Positions 7,796-15,428 of a stretch of 64,000 nt of DNA are shown here, piece after piece. The translations under genes were made by a program, and so were the position numbers. The stretch's first letter is position 1, and each line of letters opens with the position of its first letter. This DNA comes from an uncultured bacterium (GTDB lineage: Bacteria; Cyanobacteriota; Vampirovibrionia; Gastranaerophilales; Gastranaerophilaceae). The stretch covers positions 1-64,000 of the forward strand of contig CADAYE010000013.1 in NCBI GenBank assembly GCA_902792085.1, in the 5' to 3' direction. The notes under the pieces are model-generated. The model saw only the letters and a program-made list of their open reading frames with translations, did no database searches and was not told the DNA's origin.

Positions 7796-8833
7796 ATTAT
7801 TATCAAATTAACACATGCTCATATAATCGGAACAATAATAGCCTATATAATCGGGGTATTTTTAGTTCCTATGGTTATAAGTTTCTCCAAAAAAGAGGGG
7901 CTTGTTGACTTGCCTAATGCAAGGAAAATTCACACAAAACCTATTTCACGAATAGGCGGTGTTGCAATTTGGGGCAGTACAATGTTGACTTTTTTGTGTT
8001 TGGTGTTAATGAGTTATTATCCTTACGGAAAATTATTATCAGGAATTTTGCTTGGCGGTTCTTTGATGTTTTTGCTTGGATTTATTGATGATGTTTACGG
8101 CTTGGGTGCAAAATTTAAACTTTTAATGCAGTTGTCAATCGCGACGATTGTTTATCTGTTAGGAGTACAAATAGACAGTGTGCCGTTTTTTGGCGGATTT
8201 GAACTTGGCTGGTTATCGTATCCGATTACGCTGTTGTGGATAGTCGGGATTTCTAATGCAATCAATTTCATTGACGGTGTTGACGGTTTGGCAGGTTCGG
8301 TTATTACTGTAAATTCAATAACTTTAGGCTTGTTGGCGGTTACGGTTTCACCTGCAAGTCCGATTAGTGCGCTAATCGGGTTTATTCTTGCCGGCTCTAT
8401 GCTTGCGTTTTTAACTTTCAACTTTAATCCGGCAAAAATATTTATGGGGGACAGCGGTTCTCTGTTTTCAGGTTTTTTGCTTGCCGCAATTTCAATAACA
8501 GGAGTTATGAAAGTTGCGACTATTGCAATATTATTACCGTTTATTGTTTTGGCAGTTCCAATTATTGATATTACTTTTTCATCATTGAGAAGAATTTTTA
8601 AAGGCACATCGCCATTTGTTGCAGATGCCGAACATATACATCACAAACTTTTGCATGCCGGATTTTCACAGAAAAAAACCGTTGTGATTTTAACATCTGT
8701 TGCAATAATTTCAGGCGGACTTGCATGTTTATTTGCAAGCCACAATGCCATAATATACTATTTTTACCTTACTCTTGCCCTTGTAATTATTATGTTACTG
8801 TTAAATTTGGCAAGGGTGTTGACAAAAAAATAA
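7796..8833 (+). CDS. wecA: Polyprenyl-phosphate GlcNAc-1-phosphate transferase (WecA/TagO/MraY family)
   Basis: Integral membrane enzyme that loads a sugar-1-phosphate onto undecaprenyl phosphate, the first step of O-antigen or wall-polymer synthesis. Motifs: DLPNARKIHTKPISRIGG just after the first helix, the DD pair in FIDDVYG, NAINFIDGVDGLAG with its catalytic aspartate, FMGDSGS, and DAEHIHHKLL. About ten hydrophobic segments are visible. The annotated-looking ATG at 7871 would delete the first transmembrane helix. In-frame codons back to 7790 contain no ATG, GTG or TTG but do contain ATT, so an ATT start near 7796 is the best fit. The product is then 345 residues, normal for the family. 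Confidence 0.88.
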   Translation: MIIKLTHAHIIGTIIAYIIGVFLVPMVISFSKKEGLVDLPNARKIHTKPISRIGGVAIWGSTMLTFLCLVLMSYYPYGKLLSGILLGGSLMFLLGFIDDVYGLGAKFKLLMQLSIATIVYLLGVQIDSVPFFGGFELGWLSYPITLLWIVGISNAINFIDGVDGLAGSVITVNSITLGLLAVTVSPASPISALIGFILAGSMLAFLTFNFNPAKIFMGDSGSLFSGFLLAAISITGVMKVATIAILLPFIVLAVPIIDITFSSLRRIFKGTSPFVADAEHIHHKLLHAGFSQKKTVVILTSVAIISGGLACLFASHNAIIYYFYLTLALVIIMLLLNLARVLTKK

Positions 8834-8992
8834 AATTGTAATATAATGTCAAAAAATGAGTTTCTGATTACTCAGTTTCATTTGAATTTTGTAATTCTAT
8901 ATGGAATATTTAAGTGCAGATTCTCCCAGATTTCAATTTACTAAAGTTAGTGTAATTGTCTTCATTTCAATTCAGAAAAGGAAATAAAAACA

Positions 8993-9541
8993 ATGGCAGT
9001 AGATGCAGTAAACAATTATAACACACAAAATACCTGTCTTGTTCCGATGGTAAAAGGAGCAGGAGTGGGTGCTGCTATCGGATGGGCATTAAAATACGGC
9101 TATCCGTTAAATGAAGACGAAAAAACTACAAAAGAGTATTTGCATGCTCAGAATGAAATCAAAAGAACAAAGGAAACATTTAGCCCTTGGACAAGATCTT
9201 ACATAGACGAAATTAATGCAAAAAAGAATAAATCATTAGCCGAAGATGTATTTGTGAGCGCCTATGACGGTTTAAAAGGCGGAGAAAAAATAGGAAAAGT
9301 AAGAATCCTTAAAGCATTCCGCACAATCAGCGAAAAAGACCCTGAAAGCATGAATGAACTCAAATCTCTTTTCTATGATGCAAGATTACAAGCCGAAAAA
9401 GTAGCAAAAAAAGCGGTTGAGTCATACAAACTTGCAACAAAACATTTCAGACCAACGGAATTTTTCGTAACAACCGGTGCCGTCGCAGGTGCAGCGGTAG
9501 CATTATTACATAATGTTTTAAAAACAGATGTAAAAAATTAA
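8993..9541 (+). CDS. Hypothetical protein with two terminal hydrophobic segments, 182 aa
   Basis: Residues 16-33 (LVPMVKGAGVGAAIGWAL) and residues 156-175 (FFVTTGAVAGAAVALLHNVL) are glycine/alanine-rich membrane-type segments. They flank a charged helical core with possible coiled-coil character (FYDARLQAEKVAKKAVESYK). AAAGGAAATAAAA before the ATG gives a Shine-Dalgarno. It is similar in design to the proteins encoded at 1740, 26635 and 40019. No known family. A terminator follows at 9581. Confidence 0.75.
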   Translation: MAVDAVNNYNTQNTCLVPMVKGAGVGAAIGWALKYGYPLNEDEKTTKEYLHAQNEIKRTKETFSPWTRSYIDEINAKKNKSLAEDVFVSAYDGLKGGEKIGKVRILKAFRTISEKDPESMNELKSLFYDARLQAEKVAKKAVESYKLATKHFRPTEFFVTTGAVAGAAVALLHNVLKTDVKN

Positions 9542-9580
9542 GACAGAGAATATAAAAACCATTTATTAGTAATTGATTAT

Positions 9581-9608
9581 GACAGGTTCAAAGGACCTGC
9601 CTTTTTAT
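9581..9608 (+). terminator. Intrinsic terminator
   Basis: The stem CAGGT...ACCTG is extended by a wobble pair and one mismatch, with a short loop and then TTTTT. It serves the gene ending at 9541. Confidence 0.65.
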
Positions 9609-9610
9609 TA

Positions 9611-9766
9611 TTAATATCCAAACAGTCTTATTCTGTTTTGTTCCATGTTGATTTCAAAACTCAATTCAAAATCTTTTAATCTTTGTGCAAAATTTTTATC
9701 TTCGTCTTTTGTAAATAATTTGAATCCGTAAGCCATATTTTGAAAGCAAAAATAAATTTCAGGCAT
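9611..9766 (-). CDS. Small hypothetical protein, 51 aa
   Basis: The start is taken at the ATG at 9766 (MPEIYFCFQNMAYGFKLF) because AAGGAG lies 8 nt upstream. A longer in-frame ATG at 9793 lacks a Shine-Dalgarno. The product is soluble and charged (DEDKNFAQRLKDFELSFE). It is preceded by a GAAATT-N14-TACTTTATATA promoter, which supports a real gene. Function unknown. Confidence 0.6.
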   Translation of the reverse strand: MPEIYFCFQNMAYGFKLFTKDEDKNFAQRLKDFELSFEINMEQNRIRLFGY

Positions 9767-9810
9767 AATTCTGGTCTCCTTATTAAACTTCATCTTTAAA
9801 CTTCAACTCT

Positions 9811-9841
9811 TATATAAAGTAAAATTATTTTGTAAAATTTC
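9811..9841 (-). promoter_or_regulatory. GCAATT-type promoter variant
   Basis: On the minus strand GAAATT (9841-9836), 14 nt, TACTTTATATA (9821-9811). One base differs from the GCAATT consensus. It drives the 51-aa gene. Confidence 0.5.
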
Positions 9842-9890
9842 ACAAAATTAGTATTTGTTAATAATTCGTAATATACATAAATTATATTAT

Positions 9891-10421
9891 CGGTAGTAAT
9901 TGAGAGATTGATAATTTCTACCTGTTCATTTCTTTTCTTTTGTTTGCGATGCAAAAGAAAAGAAATGAACCAAAGAAAAGAAAACTTCGCTGATTACAAT
10001 ACCGCCTACGGCGGCATAAGACTGCTAACGCAGTAATATGTGTTTTTGCCTTTCAGGCAAAAATCTCTTAGCACGGCTAAAACTACGCCGTGCGCTTAAC
10101 CCCTCACCCTACCCCTCAGCCATACGGCATACAGGCTCACGCAACTCACAAGTTCGTTGGTTCGCTTTGTATCCCTTTGGGAGAGGGAGCAGTGGTAGGC
10201 GAATTTATGAGCCGTACAACTGCGGGTGAGGGTAATATCAAAGGCGCCGTAGTTTTAGGCGCCTGATTGATTTTTGTCCATAAGGACAAAAATGTATGAA
10301 CATTTTATACTTATATCTTATGCGCGGAGCGATGCCGTCAAGCATTGCAGTTAAATAGCGTATTTTCTCTTTCTTGGTTCATTCTTTCTCTTTTCATTGC
10401 AAGAAAAGAGAAAGAATGAAC
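9891..10421. repeat. Composite of nested inverted repeats in a 766-nt gap
   Basis: No gene is credible between 9767 and 10532. A 19-bp perfect inverted repeat (GTTCATTTCTTTTCTTTTG) spans 9924-9970. A GC-rich block at 10099-10232 starts CCCCTCACCC and ends GCGGGTGAGGG. CTAAAACTACG arms flank that block (about 10077-10087 and 10248-10258). A second 19-bp perfect inverted repeat (GTTCATTCTTTCTCTTTTC) spans 10377-10421. The entry TTATCGGTAG at the left also begins the repeat at 63902, so this is a family. Confidence 0.7.
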
Positions 10422-10532
10422 ATAATAAGAATATCTTAGCAAGATATTCAGATAATATAATTTATGTATAGTTATAATTAATTTGCGTAAATATGATATT
10501 TGGGATAAAATCTTGTTATAAAGGAGAGAGTA

Positions 10533-11153
10533 ATGGATCAGGAAACTTATATGAAAATAATGGGCTATGTCCCGACTGTTATTGAAGCATCTTCAAGAGG
10601 CGAACGCTCTTTTGATATTTTTTCAAGGCTTTTAAGAGAAAGGATTATATTTTTAGGGACTGAAATTGATGACGATGTTGCAAACTCTGTTGTTGCACAA
10701 TTATTGTTATTAGACAGTGAAAACCCTGATAAAGATATCATGTTATATATTAATAGCCCCGGTGGTGTAATTACTGCCGGTATGGCAATCTATGACACGA
10801 TGAACCTTATTAAGGCAGATGTAGCGACAATTTGTCTTGGTGAAGCGGCATCAATGGGTGCATTTTTGCTATGCTCCGGTGCAAAAGGCAAAAGAATGTC
10901 CCTTCCGAGTTCAAGAATCATGATTCACCAGCCGTTAGGCGGTGCTAAAGGTCAGGCAACGGATATTGAACTTGAAGCAAAAGAAATTATGCGTATGAAA
11001 GATATGTTAATTGATATAATTTCCAAAAACTCAGGACAAGACCCGAAAAAAGTTCGTGAAGATTGCGAACGCGACCACTATTTATCTGCATACGAAGCAA
11101 AAGATTATGGCTTAATTGATAAGGTTGTGGAAAAGGTTCCATCAAGCAAATAA
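10533..11153 (+). CDS. clpP: ATP-dependent Clp protease proteolytic subunit
   Basis: Serine protease core of the ClpXP/ClpCP machine. The catalytic triad is S107 (EAASMGAF), H132 (MIHQPLGG) and D181 (CERDHYLS). SPGG at 75-78 forms the oxyanion loop, and the axial N-terminus is short. At 206 aa it has the usual length. AAGGAGAG lies just upstream of the ATG. No clpX is adjacent. Elsewhere in the window a ClpX-type zinc finger (59217) and a Clp_N-only protein (55555) occur without ATPase domains. Confidence 0.97.
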   Translation: MDQETYMKIMGYVPTVIEASSRGERSFDIFSRLLRERIIFLGTEIDDDVANSVVAQLLLLDSENPDKDIMLYINSPGGVITAGMAIYDTMNLIKADVATICLGEAASMGAFLLCSGAKGKRMSLPSSRIMIHQPLGGAKGQATDIELEAKEIMRMKDMLIDIISKNSGQDPKKVREDCERDHYLSAYEAKDYGLIDKVVEKVPSSK

Positions 11154-11189
11154 TTTGCATCTAACTTTACAAAACTTAATAAAAGGCTA

Positions 11190-11222
11190 AAAACATGCAA
11201 TTACTTGAAGTTGCATGTTTTT
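11190..11222 (+). terminator. clpP terminator
   Basis: AAAACATGCAA pairs with TTGCATGTTTT around a short loop, with T residues at 11218-11222. The same bases also form the promoter of the next gene. Confidence 0.85.
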
Positions 11223-11227
11223 ATATA
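11197..11227 (+). promoter_or_regulatory. GCAATT-N14 promoter overlapping the clpP terminator
   Basis: GCAATT at 11197-11202, exactly 14 nt, GTTTTTATATA at 11217-11227, then TGT-GTAGG. The -35-like element is in the left arm and loop of the terminator hairpin. Confidence 0.55.
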
Positions 11228-11282
11228 TGTGTAGGTTAAAAAAATAGGTTAGTTTAAAAAAAATTAAAAAGGTAGGTTAGTT

Positions 11283-11813
11283 ATGGGATTTCTAATGTTT
11301 ACCGCAAGAGTTCATGACTTGGCTCGTCAGAAATCTGACACGCAGTACAAGTTATTGAAAATCTCGCGAAAATTACGAGATTTGCAGCAGTACGCCGCTA
11401 TGGTAGGAAATGGCAACATCTCAATCGGAGATATTTTAAGCTCTCCGGGTTCAATGATGGGCAGGTCAATGGCATACATTGGATATGCACACAATATGGC
11501 ACTGCAATATATGCAGCAAAATGCTCCGATGATGCAAATGATGTACCAGCAGCAAATGGGTGGTGCAATGCAAAATCCGCAGCAAATGCAGCAAATGCAA
11601 AATTACATTATGCGAACATTGTATATTCAAGGGCGGGAACAAGCAGCGCAAGAAGAACAAAAGAATTTGAAAGTTGAAGAAGGCAAACTTGCACAGGAGC
11701 AAGAAACTTTGAAAACTCTTCTTGATGAAATAACCGCAGAATTACAAGAAGCCAAAAAAGCAAGAGATGAAGACGTAAAAATGATGGCTCCTAAATATAC
11801 GGCGAATGCATAA
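11283..11813 (+). CDS. Hypothetical Met/Gln-rich coiled-coil protein, 176 aa
   Basis: Residues 1-35 form an amphipathic helix (VHDLARQKSDTQYKLLKISR). Residues 70-112 are extremely methionine- and glutamine-rich (QQNAPMMQMMYQQQMGG, NPQQMQQMQ). Residues 118-168 are a strong coiled coil (EEQKNLKVEEGKLAQEQETL). No membrane segment is seen. The design resembles cytoplasmic or secretion-associated coiled-coil proteins, but no family is recognised. GGTAGGTTAGTT precedes the ATG, a leader motif shared with the genes at 989 and 47647. Confidence 0.75.
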   Translation: MGFLMFTARVHDLARQKSDTQYKLLKISRKLRDLQQYAAMVGNGNISIGDILSSPGSMMGRSMAYIGYAHNMALQYMQQNAPMMQMMYQQQMGGAMQNPQQMQQMQNYIMRTLYIQGREQAAQEEQKNLKVEEGKLAQEQETLKTLLDEITAELQEAKKARDEDVKMMAPKYTANA

Positions 11814-11855
11814 ATAAAAGATTGATATAACTTACCTTAAAATAACTAACCCTAC

Positions 11856-11893
11856 AAAGCGGGATTTGAAAATTCTTTCAAATCTCGCTTTTT
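11856..11893 (+). terminator. Intrinsic terminator
   Basis: AAAGCGGGATTTGAA pairs with TTCAAATCTCGCTTT (one wobble), followed by T residues. It follows the gene ending at 11813. Confidence 0.88.
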
Positions 11894-11937
11894 CATGAAT
11901 TATTTGTGAATTTTTGTAACAACATGTTTTAAGTTGT

Positions 11938-12097
11938 GCAATTTTTAAATTTGAAAATACTTATTAAGTATATAAGAAGTATATAATTTATTTCAAATTA
12001 TATAACTACTACCTTCTACTTTCTACCTACTAACCTTTTACACGAGGAATTGTAACAGATTCCAAGGAAGCTTCTTTTTTAAAGAGGCTTTTTTTTT
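11938..12097 (+). ncRNA. Candidate small RNA (promoter to terminator, no ORF)
   Basis: GCAATT (11938) is followed after 14 nt by TACTTATTAAG and several TATA-like sequences. No ATG occurs between about 11970 and 12097. A terminator-like hairpin closes the unit: AAGCTTCTTT pairs with AAAGAGGCTT (about 12069-12090), followed by about nine T residues. The predicted RNA contains a pyrimidine-rich stretch, CTACCTACTAACCTTTT. This stretch is complementary to the AAAGGTTAGT-type leaders upstream of 989, 11283 and 47647. The RNA 5' end is not defined. The gap 11814-12254 holds nothing else except AT-rich sequence and the coaD leader. Confidence 0.35.
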
Positions 12098-12254
12098 GAA
12101 TTAGGCATAAGGCAGTGGGCACGAAGAATTTTCAGAGATTAATTATTTAAATATACTGATATAATCAATATTAAATTTACCGATATGTACTTATTTACTT
12201 AACTACTTACTTGCTAATTTCTCATGTTATAATTATAACAAAAGGAGTATTGAC

Positions 12255-12740
12255 ATGAAAATCGCGATATATCCGGGGAGTTTTGATCCTATAACATACG
12301 GGCATTTGGATATTTTAAAAAATGCATCTGAAATATTTGACAAAGTAATTATTGCAGTTGCTCATAATGGTGCAAAAACAGGTTTTTTAAGTGTTGAAGA
12401 AAGAGTTGAATTGATAAAAAAAAGCGTAAAAGACATTGAAAATGTTGAAGTTGATTCTTTTGAGGGTTTGACTGTCGAATATGCAAAAAAACATGATGCA
12501 AATGTTTTGATACGAGGTTTGCGTGCGGTTTCGGATTTTGAATTTGAAATGCAACTTTCACAAACTAACAGTGCGCTTTGTGATGAAATAAAAACAGTAT
12601 TTTTAACAACAAAACCAAAATACAACTTTATTTCGTCTTCAACCATAAAAGAAATTTATGCAAACGGTGGTGATATTTCAAAATTTGTACCGGAAGCAGT
12701 AGATAAATATTTAAACGAAAAAATTGCAAAACCATGTTAA
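12255..12740 (+). CDS. coaD: Phosphopantetheine adenylyltransferase
   Basis: Penultimate step of coenzyme A synthesis: 4'-phosphopantetheine plus ATP gives dephospho-CoA. The nucleotidyltransferase motif TYGH is at residues 15-18 after YPGSFDP. RGLRAVSDFEFE and the C-terminal ISSSTIKE motif are present. The 161-residue length is typical. TATAAT and AAAAGGAG lie upstream. Downstream is the coiled-coil gene at 12838, which has its own promoter (TTGACA, 17 nt, TAATAT at about 12769-12797). Confidence 0.96.
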   Translation: MKIAIYPGSFDPITYGHLDILKNASEIFDKVIIAVAHNGAKTGFLSVEERVELIKKSVKDIENVEVDSFEGLTVEYAKKHDANVLIRGLRAVSDFEFEMQLSQTNSALCDEIKTVFLTTKPKYNFISSSTIKEIYANGGDISKFVPEAVDKYLNEKIAKPC

Positions 12741-12837
12741 AATATGTAATTTGGCAGTATAAAATTATTTGACAATTAAAAATTGCTTATGTAATATATT
12801 ATTGTAAATAAATGCGAAAGGGATAAGGGATATTAAC

Positions 12838-13434
12838 ATGCCTCAAAATGAAGTGTATGATTTACTCAAGATACTTGAAATGACTTTAGATGATGGATTT
12901 TCAATTTCAAAGTATGCAGTAGTCAATAAAAGAGAAATAGAAACATTAATCGACAGAATATATGCGGCTTTGCCACCTGAAGTTCAGGAAGCAAGAGTGT
13001 TTATGAAACGCAAAGAAGAATTGTTGAATGAAGCACAGGCTCAGGCTGCAAAAATTGTTCAGGATGCTCAAAACGAAGCAAATCGTTTGATTAGTGAATC
13101 AGAAATAAGAAAAGCCATCGAAAGAGATGGTATAAGATTGAAAAATGAAGTTGTCGCAGAAATGGAAAACATCAAACATGTTTCAATGCAGGATGCAGAA
13201 CAAGTTAGGCTTCAGGCAACAGAAGAATCAATGAAAATTCGAGAAGGCGCAGAACTTTATGCAAAACAAGTTCTAACAAGTCTTGAAGATAATTTGACCC
13301 AATTGCAGCAGGTTGTTAAAAACGGTCAGATATATATGGAGCAAATCAAAAATGACAATGCAAGATATGCTCCACAACCTAACCAGCAAAATAACAGAGG
13401 TTGGGCAAATAACAAAGATGCAAAAAAAATATAA
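12838..13434 (+). CDS. Coiled-coil protein, DivIVA/ATP-synthase-B-like, 198 aa
   Basis: A short N-terminal segment (VYDLLKILEMTLDDGFSISKYAVVNKREIETLIDRIYAALP, here VYDLLKILEM and INKREIE-like core) precedes a long charged helix. The helix carries EAQAQAAKIVQDAQNEANRL and similar A/E/Q-rich heptads (residues 60-160). The tail is Asn/Gln-rich and disordered. No membrane segment is present, so it is not a true F0 b subunit. The position next to coaD and the layout suggest a cell-division or envelope coiled-coil protein, but this is inference. A terminator follows directly. Confidence 0.7.
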   Translation: MPQNEVYDLLKILEMTLDDGFSISKYAVVNKREIETLIDRIYAALPPEVQEARVFMKRKEELLNEAQAQAAKIVQDAQNEANRLISESEIRKAIERDGIRLKNEVVAEMENIKHVSMQDAEQVRLQATEESMKIREGAELYAKQVLTSLEDNLTQLQQVVKNGQIYMEQIKNDNARYAPQPNQQNNRGWANNKDAKKI

Positions 13435-13452
13435 TTAATGGATTTGATACAA

Positions 13453-13486
13453 AAAAAAGACCGAAGCATTTGTTTCGGTCTTTTTT
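13453..13486 (+). terminator. Intrinsic terminator, probably bidirectional
   Basis: AAAAAAGACCGAA (13453-13465) pairs with TTTCGGTCTTTTTT (13473-13486). It lies between converging genes ending at 13434 (+) and 13497 (-). Confidence 0.9.
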
Positions 13487-13496
13487 ATAATTAATC

Positions 13497-13889
13497 CTAT
13501 TGTGCAAATTTTGTTTTTTCAAAAATATTTTTAAGTTTGCTATTCATATTAGGCGCATAAGTTTCTTCATTCTTTTTATCGGCAACTTTGCAGCATCTTT
13601 CAATAAATGCTAACGGGCTTTTGAAATGCTTTTCAAAAAAGCCTTGTTTAAGAACTGTTAGTTGATGATTTGTAACTCCTACAGTAGCATCTCCAATATA
13701 AGCAGTAAGTTTCCCTAATTCTTCTCTTATATCTATTTCAAACGGATTCTTTTTCTGAGTTTCAACAAGTGAATCTAACAATTGAATATCAGCATCAGAT
13801 TTAATTTTTTTAGCCAAAAGTTTTTGTGCATCTTTGCGTATAATCATAGCCATACCGAAATTTGGTGATTGATTGTTGTTTATTTGCAT
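13497..13889 (-). CDS. Lineage-type hypothetical protein, 130 aa
   Basis: The N-terminus MQINNNQSPNFGMAM has the short F-G tag seen in several proteins of this window. The rest is soluble and mixed, with helices (KSDADIQLLDSLVETQKK) and a possible beta part (GKLTAYIGDATVGVTNHQ). AAGGAGATACTT precedes the ATG. I know no family. It is monocistronic and shares the terminator at 13453-13486 with its convergent neighbour. Confidence 0.75.
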   Translation of the reverse strand: MQINNNQSPNFGMAMIIRKDAQKLLAKKIKSDADIQLLDSLVETQKKNPFEIDIREELGKLTAYIGDATVGVTNHQLTVLKQGFFEKHFKSPLAFIERCCKVADKKNEETYAPNMNSKLKNIFEKTKFAQ

Positions 13890-13974
13890 AAGTATCTCCT
13901 TTTTTGTTTATAAAAACTCTAAAAAATAATTTTGCTATTAATGTCAATTTTATTATTATTTGTTTACAAATAGT

Positions 13975-14002
13975 TTGATTTTTTTCATGTTTGATATATT
14001 AT
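13975..14002 (+). promoter_or_regulatory. Promoter of rpmG
   Basis: TTGATT, 16-nt spacer, TATTAT. The predicted start is near 14008, which leaves an 85-nt leader containing a terminator-like hairpin. Confidence 0.55.
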
Positions 14003-14022
14003 AGCACTATAAGCCGAATTAA

Positions 14023-14053
14023 AAGAGAATGTGAGGAAACCACATTCTTTTTT
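14023..14053 (+). terminator. Terminator-like hairpin in the rpmG leader (possible attenuator)
   Basis: AAGAGAATGTG pairs with CACATTCTTTT (one wobble) around a 7-nt loop, followed by T residues. It lies between the promoter and the rpmG start. Confidence 0.6.
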
Positions 14054-14092
14054 AAAGGTCAAAAAAGTAAGCAAAATAAAGGAAATAAAACA

Positions 14093-14260
14093 ATGGGTAT
14101 CAAAGGAAAATTAGACAAAATGGTAGTTCTTGCATGTGAAGAATGTAAAGAAAGAAACTACACAACAACAAAAAACAAAAAGACATTAAAAGAAAGAATG
14201 GAATTGAACAAATATTGTCCAAAGTGCAAAAAACACACTGCACATAAGGAAACTAAGTAA
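14093..14260 (+). CDS. rpmG: 50S ribosomal protein L33
   Basis: The 55-residue product begins [18 protein letters not shown] and ends [16 protein letters not shown]. It keeps all four zinc-type cysteines (CEEC, CPKC), so it is the zinc-binding form of L33. The start at 14093 is chosen because AAAGGAAAT precedes it. Upstream in-frame codons lie in the hairpin leader and do not resemble L33. The order rpmG, tRNA-Trp, secE, nusG, rplK, rplA is a widespread bacterial arrangement. Confidence 0.95.
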   Translation: MGIKGKLDKMVVLACEECKERNYTTTKNKKTLKERMELNKYCPKCKKHTAHKETK

Positions 14261-14261
14261 A

Positions 14262-14356
14262 AGTGAATTGTGAGTCGTGAATTGAGATTATCAAGTTTTT
14301 TTCACATTTTTAATCTACAAATTTGAAAAATACTATTCACTATTCACAACTCACGT
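14262..14356. repeat. Imperfect inverted repeat between rpmG and tRNA-Trp
   Basis: GTGAATTGTGAGTCGTGAAT at the left is imperfectly mirrored by ATTCACTATTCACAACTCAC at the right. A related string, GTGAATCGTGAGTTGT, recurs near 59501-59516. Confidence 0.45.
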
Positions 14357-14366
14357 TCACTAATAT

Positions 14367-14439
14367 GCGTCCTTAGTTCAGTTGGTAGAACGTCGGTCTC
14401 CAAAACCGGATGTCGAGGGTTCGAGTCCTTCAGGGCGCG
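14367..14439 (+). tRNA. trnW: tRNA-Trp (anticodon CCA)
   Basis: The 73-nt cloverleaf has acceptor arms GCGTCCT and AGGGCGC (one G-U pair), D arm GTTC..GAAC, anticodon loop CTCCAAA, T loop GGTTCGAGTCC and discriminator G. The 3' CCA is not encoded. It lies between rpmG and secE, as in many bacteria. Confidence 0.95.
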
Positions 14440-14465
14440 GTTTATAAATATAAGGAAATTCAAAT

Positions 14466-14687
14466 ATGATGAACGGTTCAGATAAAAAACAAAACGAAAC
14501 AATTGAATCAATTAAGGCTTATTTCAAAGGCGTAAAAACTGAATGGGGCAGAATAAGTTGGCCTGAACGCAGGCAAATAGTTGCAGAAACATTGTCGGTT
14601 ATAGTTATTGTTTTTGTATTTACCGTTGCGATATATTGTATGGATTTAATTTTCAAAGGGCTTTTGAGTCTTGTAAATAAAATATAA
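14466..14687 (+). CDS. secE: Preprotein translocase subunit SecE
   Basis: Single-helix clamp of the SecYEG channel. The conserved amphipathic segment VKTEWGRISWPERRQIVAET (residues 23-42) is followed by one transmembrane helix (LSVIVIVFVFTVAIYCMDLI). The 73-residue length fits the short, single-spanning bacterial type. It sits 28 nt before nusG in the same transcript. The AAGGAAATTCAAAT leader supplies a modest Shine-Dalgarno. Confidence 0.95.
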   Translation: MMNGSDKKQNETIESIKAYFKGVKTEWGRISWPERRQIVAETLSVIVIVFVFTVAIYCMDLIFKGLLSLVNKI

Positions 14688-14714
14688 ACAAAAAACTTAT
14701 AATAAAGGTGGCTT

Positions 14715-15341
14715 ATGACTAAAAAAGAAAAAACAATGGAAGAACAACTAAACGAAGACATCGCTGCAGAAAAAGCGTTGGAGCAAGAAGAAGTTGAAGC
14801 GCAGGAAGCAAAGAAAAACAAGAAAAGATGGTATATCGTTCACACTTATTCAGGGTACGAAAATAAGGTAAAAGTAAACCTTGAAAAGCGTATTGAATAT
14901 ATGAATATGGGTGATAAGATTTTTAGAGTTGAAGTGCCTCAAAAAACTGTTGTTCAGGTAAAAAGCGGTAAAAAACAGGAAAAAGAAGAAAAGATTTTCC
15001 CTGGGTATGTTCTTGTTGAAATGATTATGGACGAGGACAGTTGGTATGTTGTAAGACACACTTCAGGTGTTACAAAATTTGTCGGCTCTGTCAAAAAACC
15101 AATACCTGTCAGAGAAAGCGAAATCAAAAGAATATTGCACAGAACATCATCTCAAGTGGAAAAAGTTGAACTTGATGTTAAAGTCGGAGATAAAATCAGA
15201 ATTGTATCAGGTCCGTTTGCAGACTTTGATGCTGATATTATCGAAGTTTATCCTGATAAATCAAAACTTCGTGCAAATGTTTCAATCTTTGGTCGTGAAA
15301 CGCCGGTTGAACTCGAGTATAATCAAATAAATAAATTATAA
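14715..15341 (+). CDS. nusG: Transcription termination/antitermination protein NusG
   Basis: Elongation factor that bridges RNA polymerase to Rho or the ribosome. A charged extension of about 35 residues (EEQLNEDIAAEKALEQEE) precedes the NGN domain (RWYIVHTYSGYENKV, FPGYVLVEM, HTSGVTKFVG). The C-terminal KOW domain is present (VGDKIRIVSGPFADFDADI). At 208 aa it is slightly long because of the N-terminal extension. AAAGGTGGC precedes the ATG. Confidence 0.96.
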   Translation: MTKKEKTMEEQLNEDIAAEKALEQEEVEAQEAKKNKKRWYIVHTYSGYENKVKVNLEKRIEYMNMGDKIFRVEVPQKTVVQVKSGKKQEKEEKIFPGYVLVEMIMDEDSWYVVRHTSGVTKFVGSVKKPIPVRESEIKRILHRTSSQVEKVELDVKVGDKIRIVSGPFADFDADIIEVYPDKSKLRANVSIFGRETPVELEYNQINKL

Positions 15342-15384
15342 TAAGTAAGGTGTGGTCATTTCACACCATAGGTACACACAAACT

Positions 15385-15428
15385 GTGGAAGAGGTCTGAC
15401 CTCGTTATTACCACAAAAGGAGAAAAAA
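15385..15428 (+). promoter_or_regulatory. rplK leader hairpin (possible r-protein feedback site)
   Basis: GTGG (15385) and CCAC (15411) form an outer helix, and GAGGT-CTG-ACCTC an inner one. They are joined by an asymmetric loop, AA against GTTATTA. The same arrangement, ending ACCAC-AAAGGA, precedes rplA. Confidence 0.5.

Noticed and set aside
7871-8833. ATG 7871 as the true wecA start
   Set aside because: It would remove the first membrane helix and leaves a strong Shine-Dalgarno 85 nt upstream unused.
10038-10229. Plus-strand ORF of 63 codons
   Set aside because: It lies wholly in the GC-rich palindromic repeat, has no Shine-Dalgarno and encodes repeat-type peptide.
9891-10421. CRISPR array
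   Set aside because: The repeats are inverted and of mixed type, with no regular direct repeat-spacer pattern.
13889-13935. GCAATT-type promoter upstream of the gene at 13497-13889
   Set aside because: GCAAAA is present, but the spacing to TTTATAAA does not equal 14.
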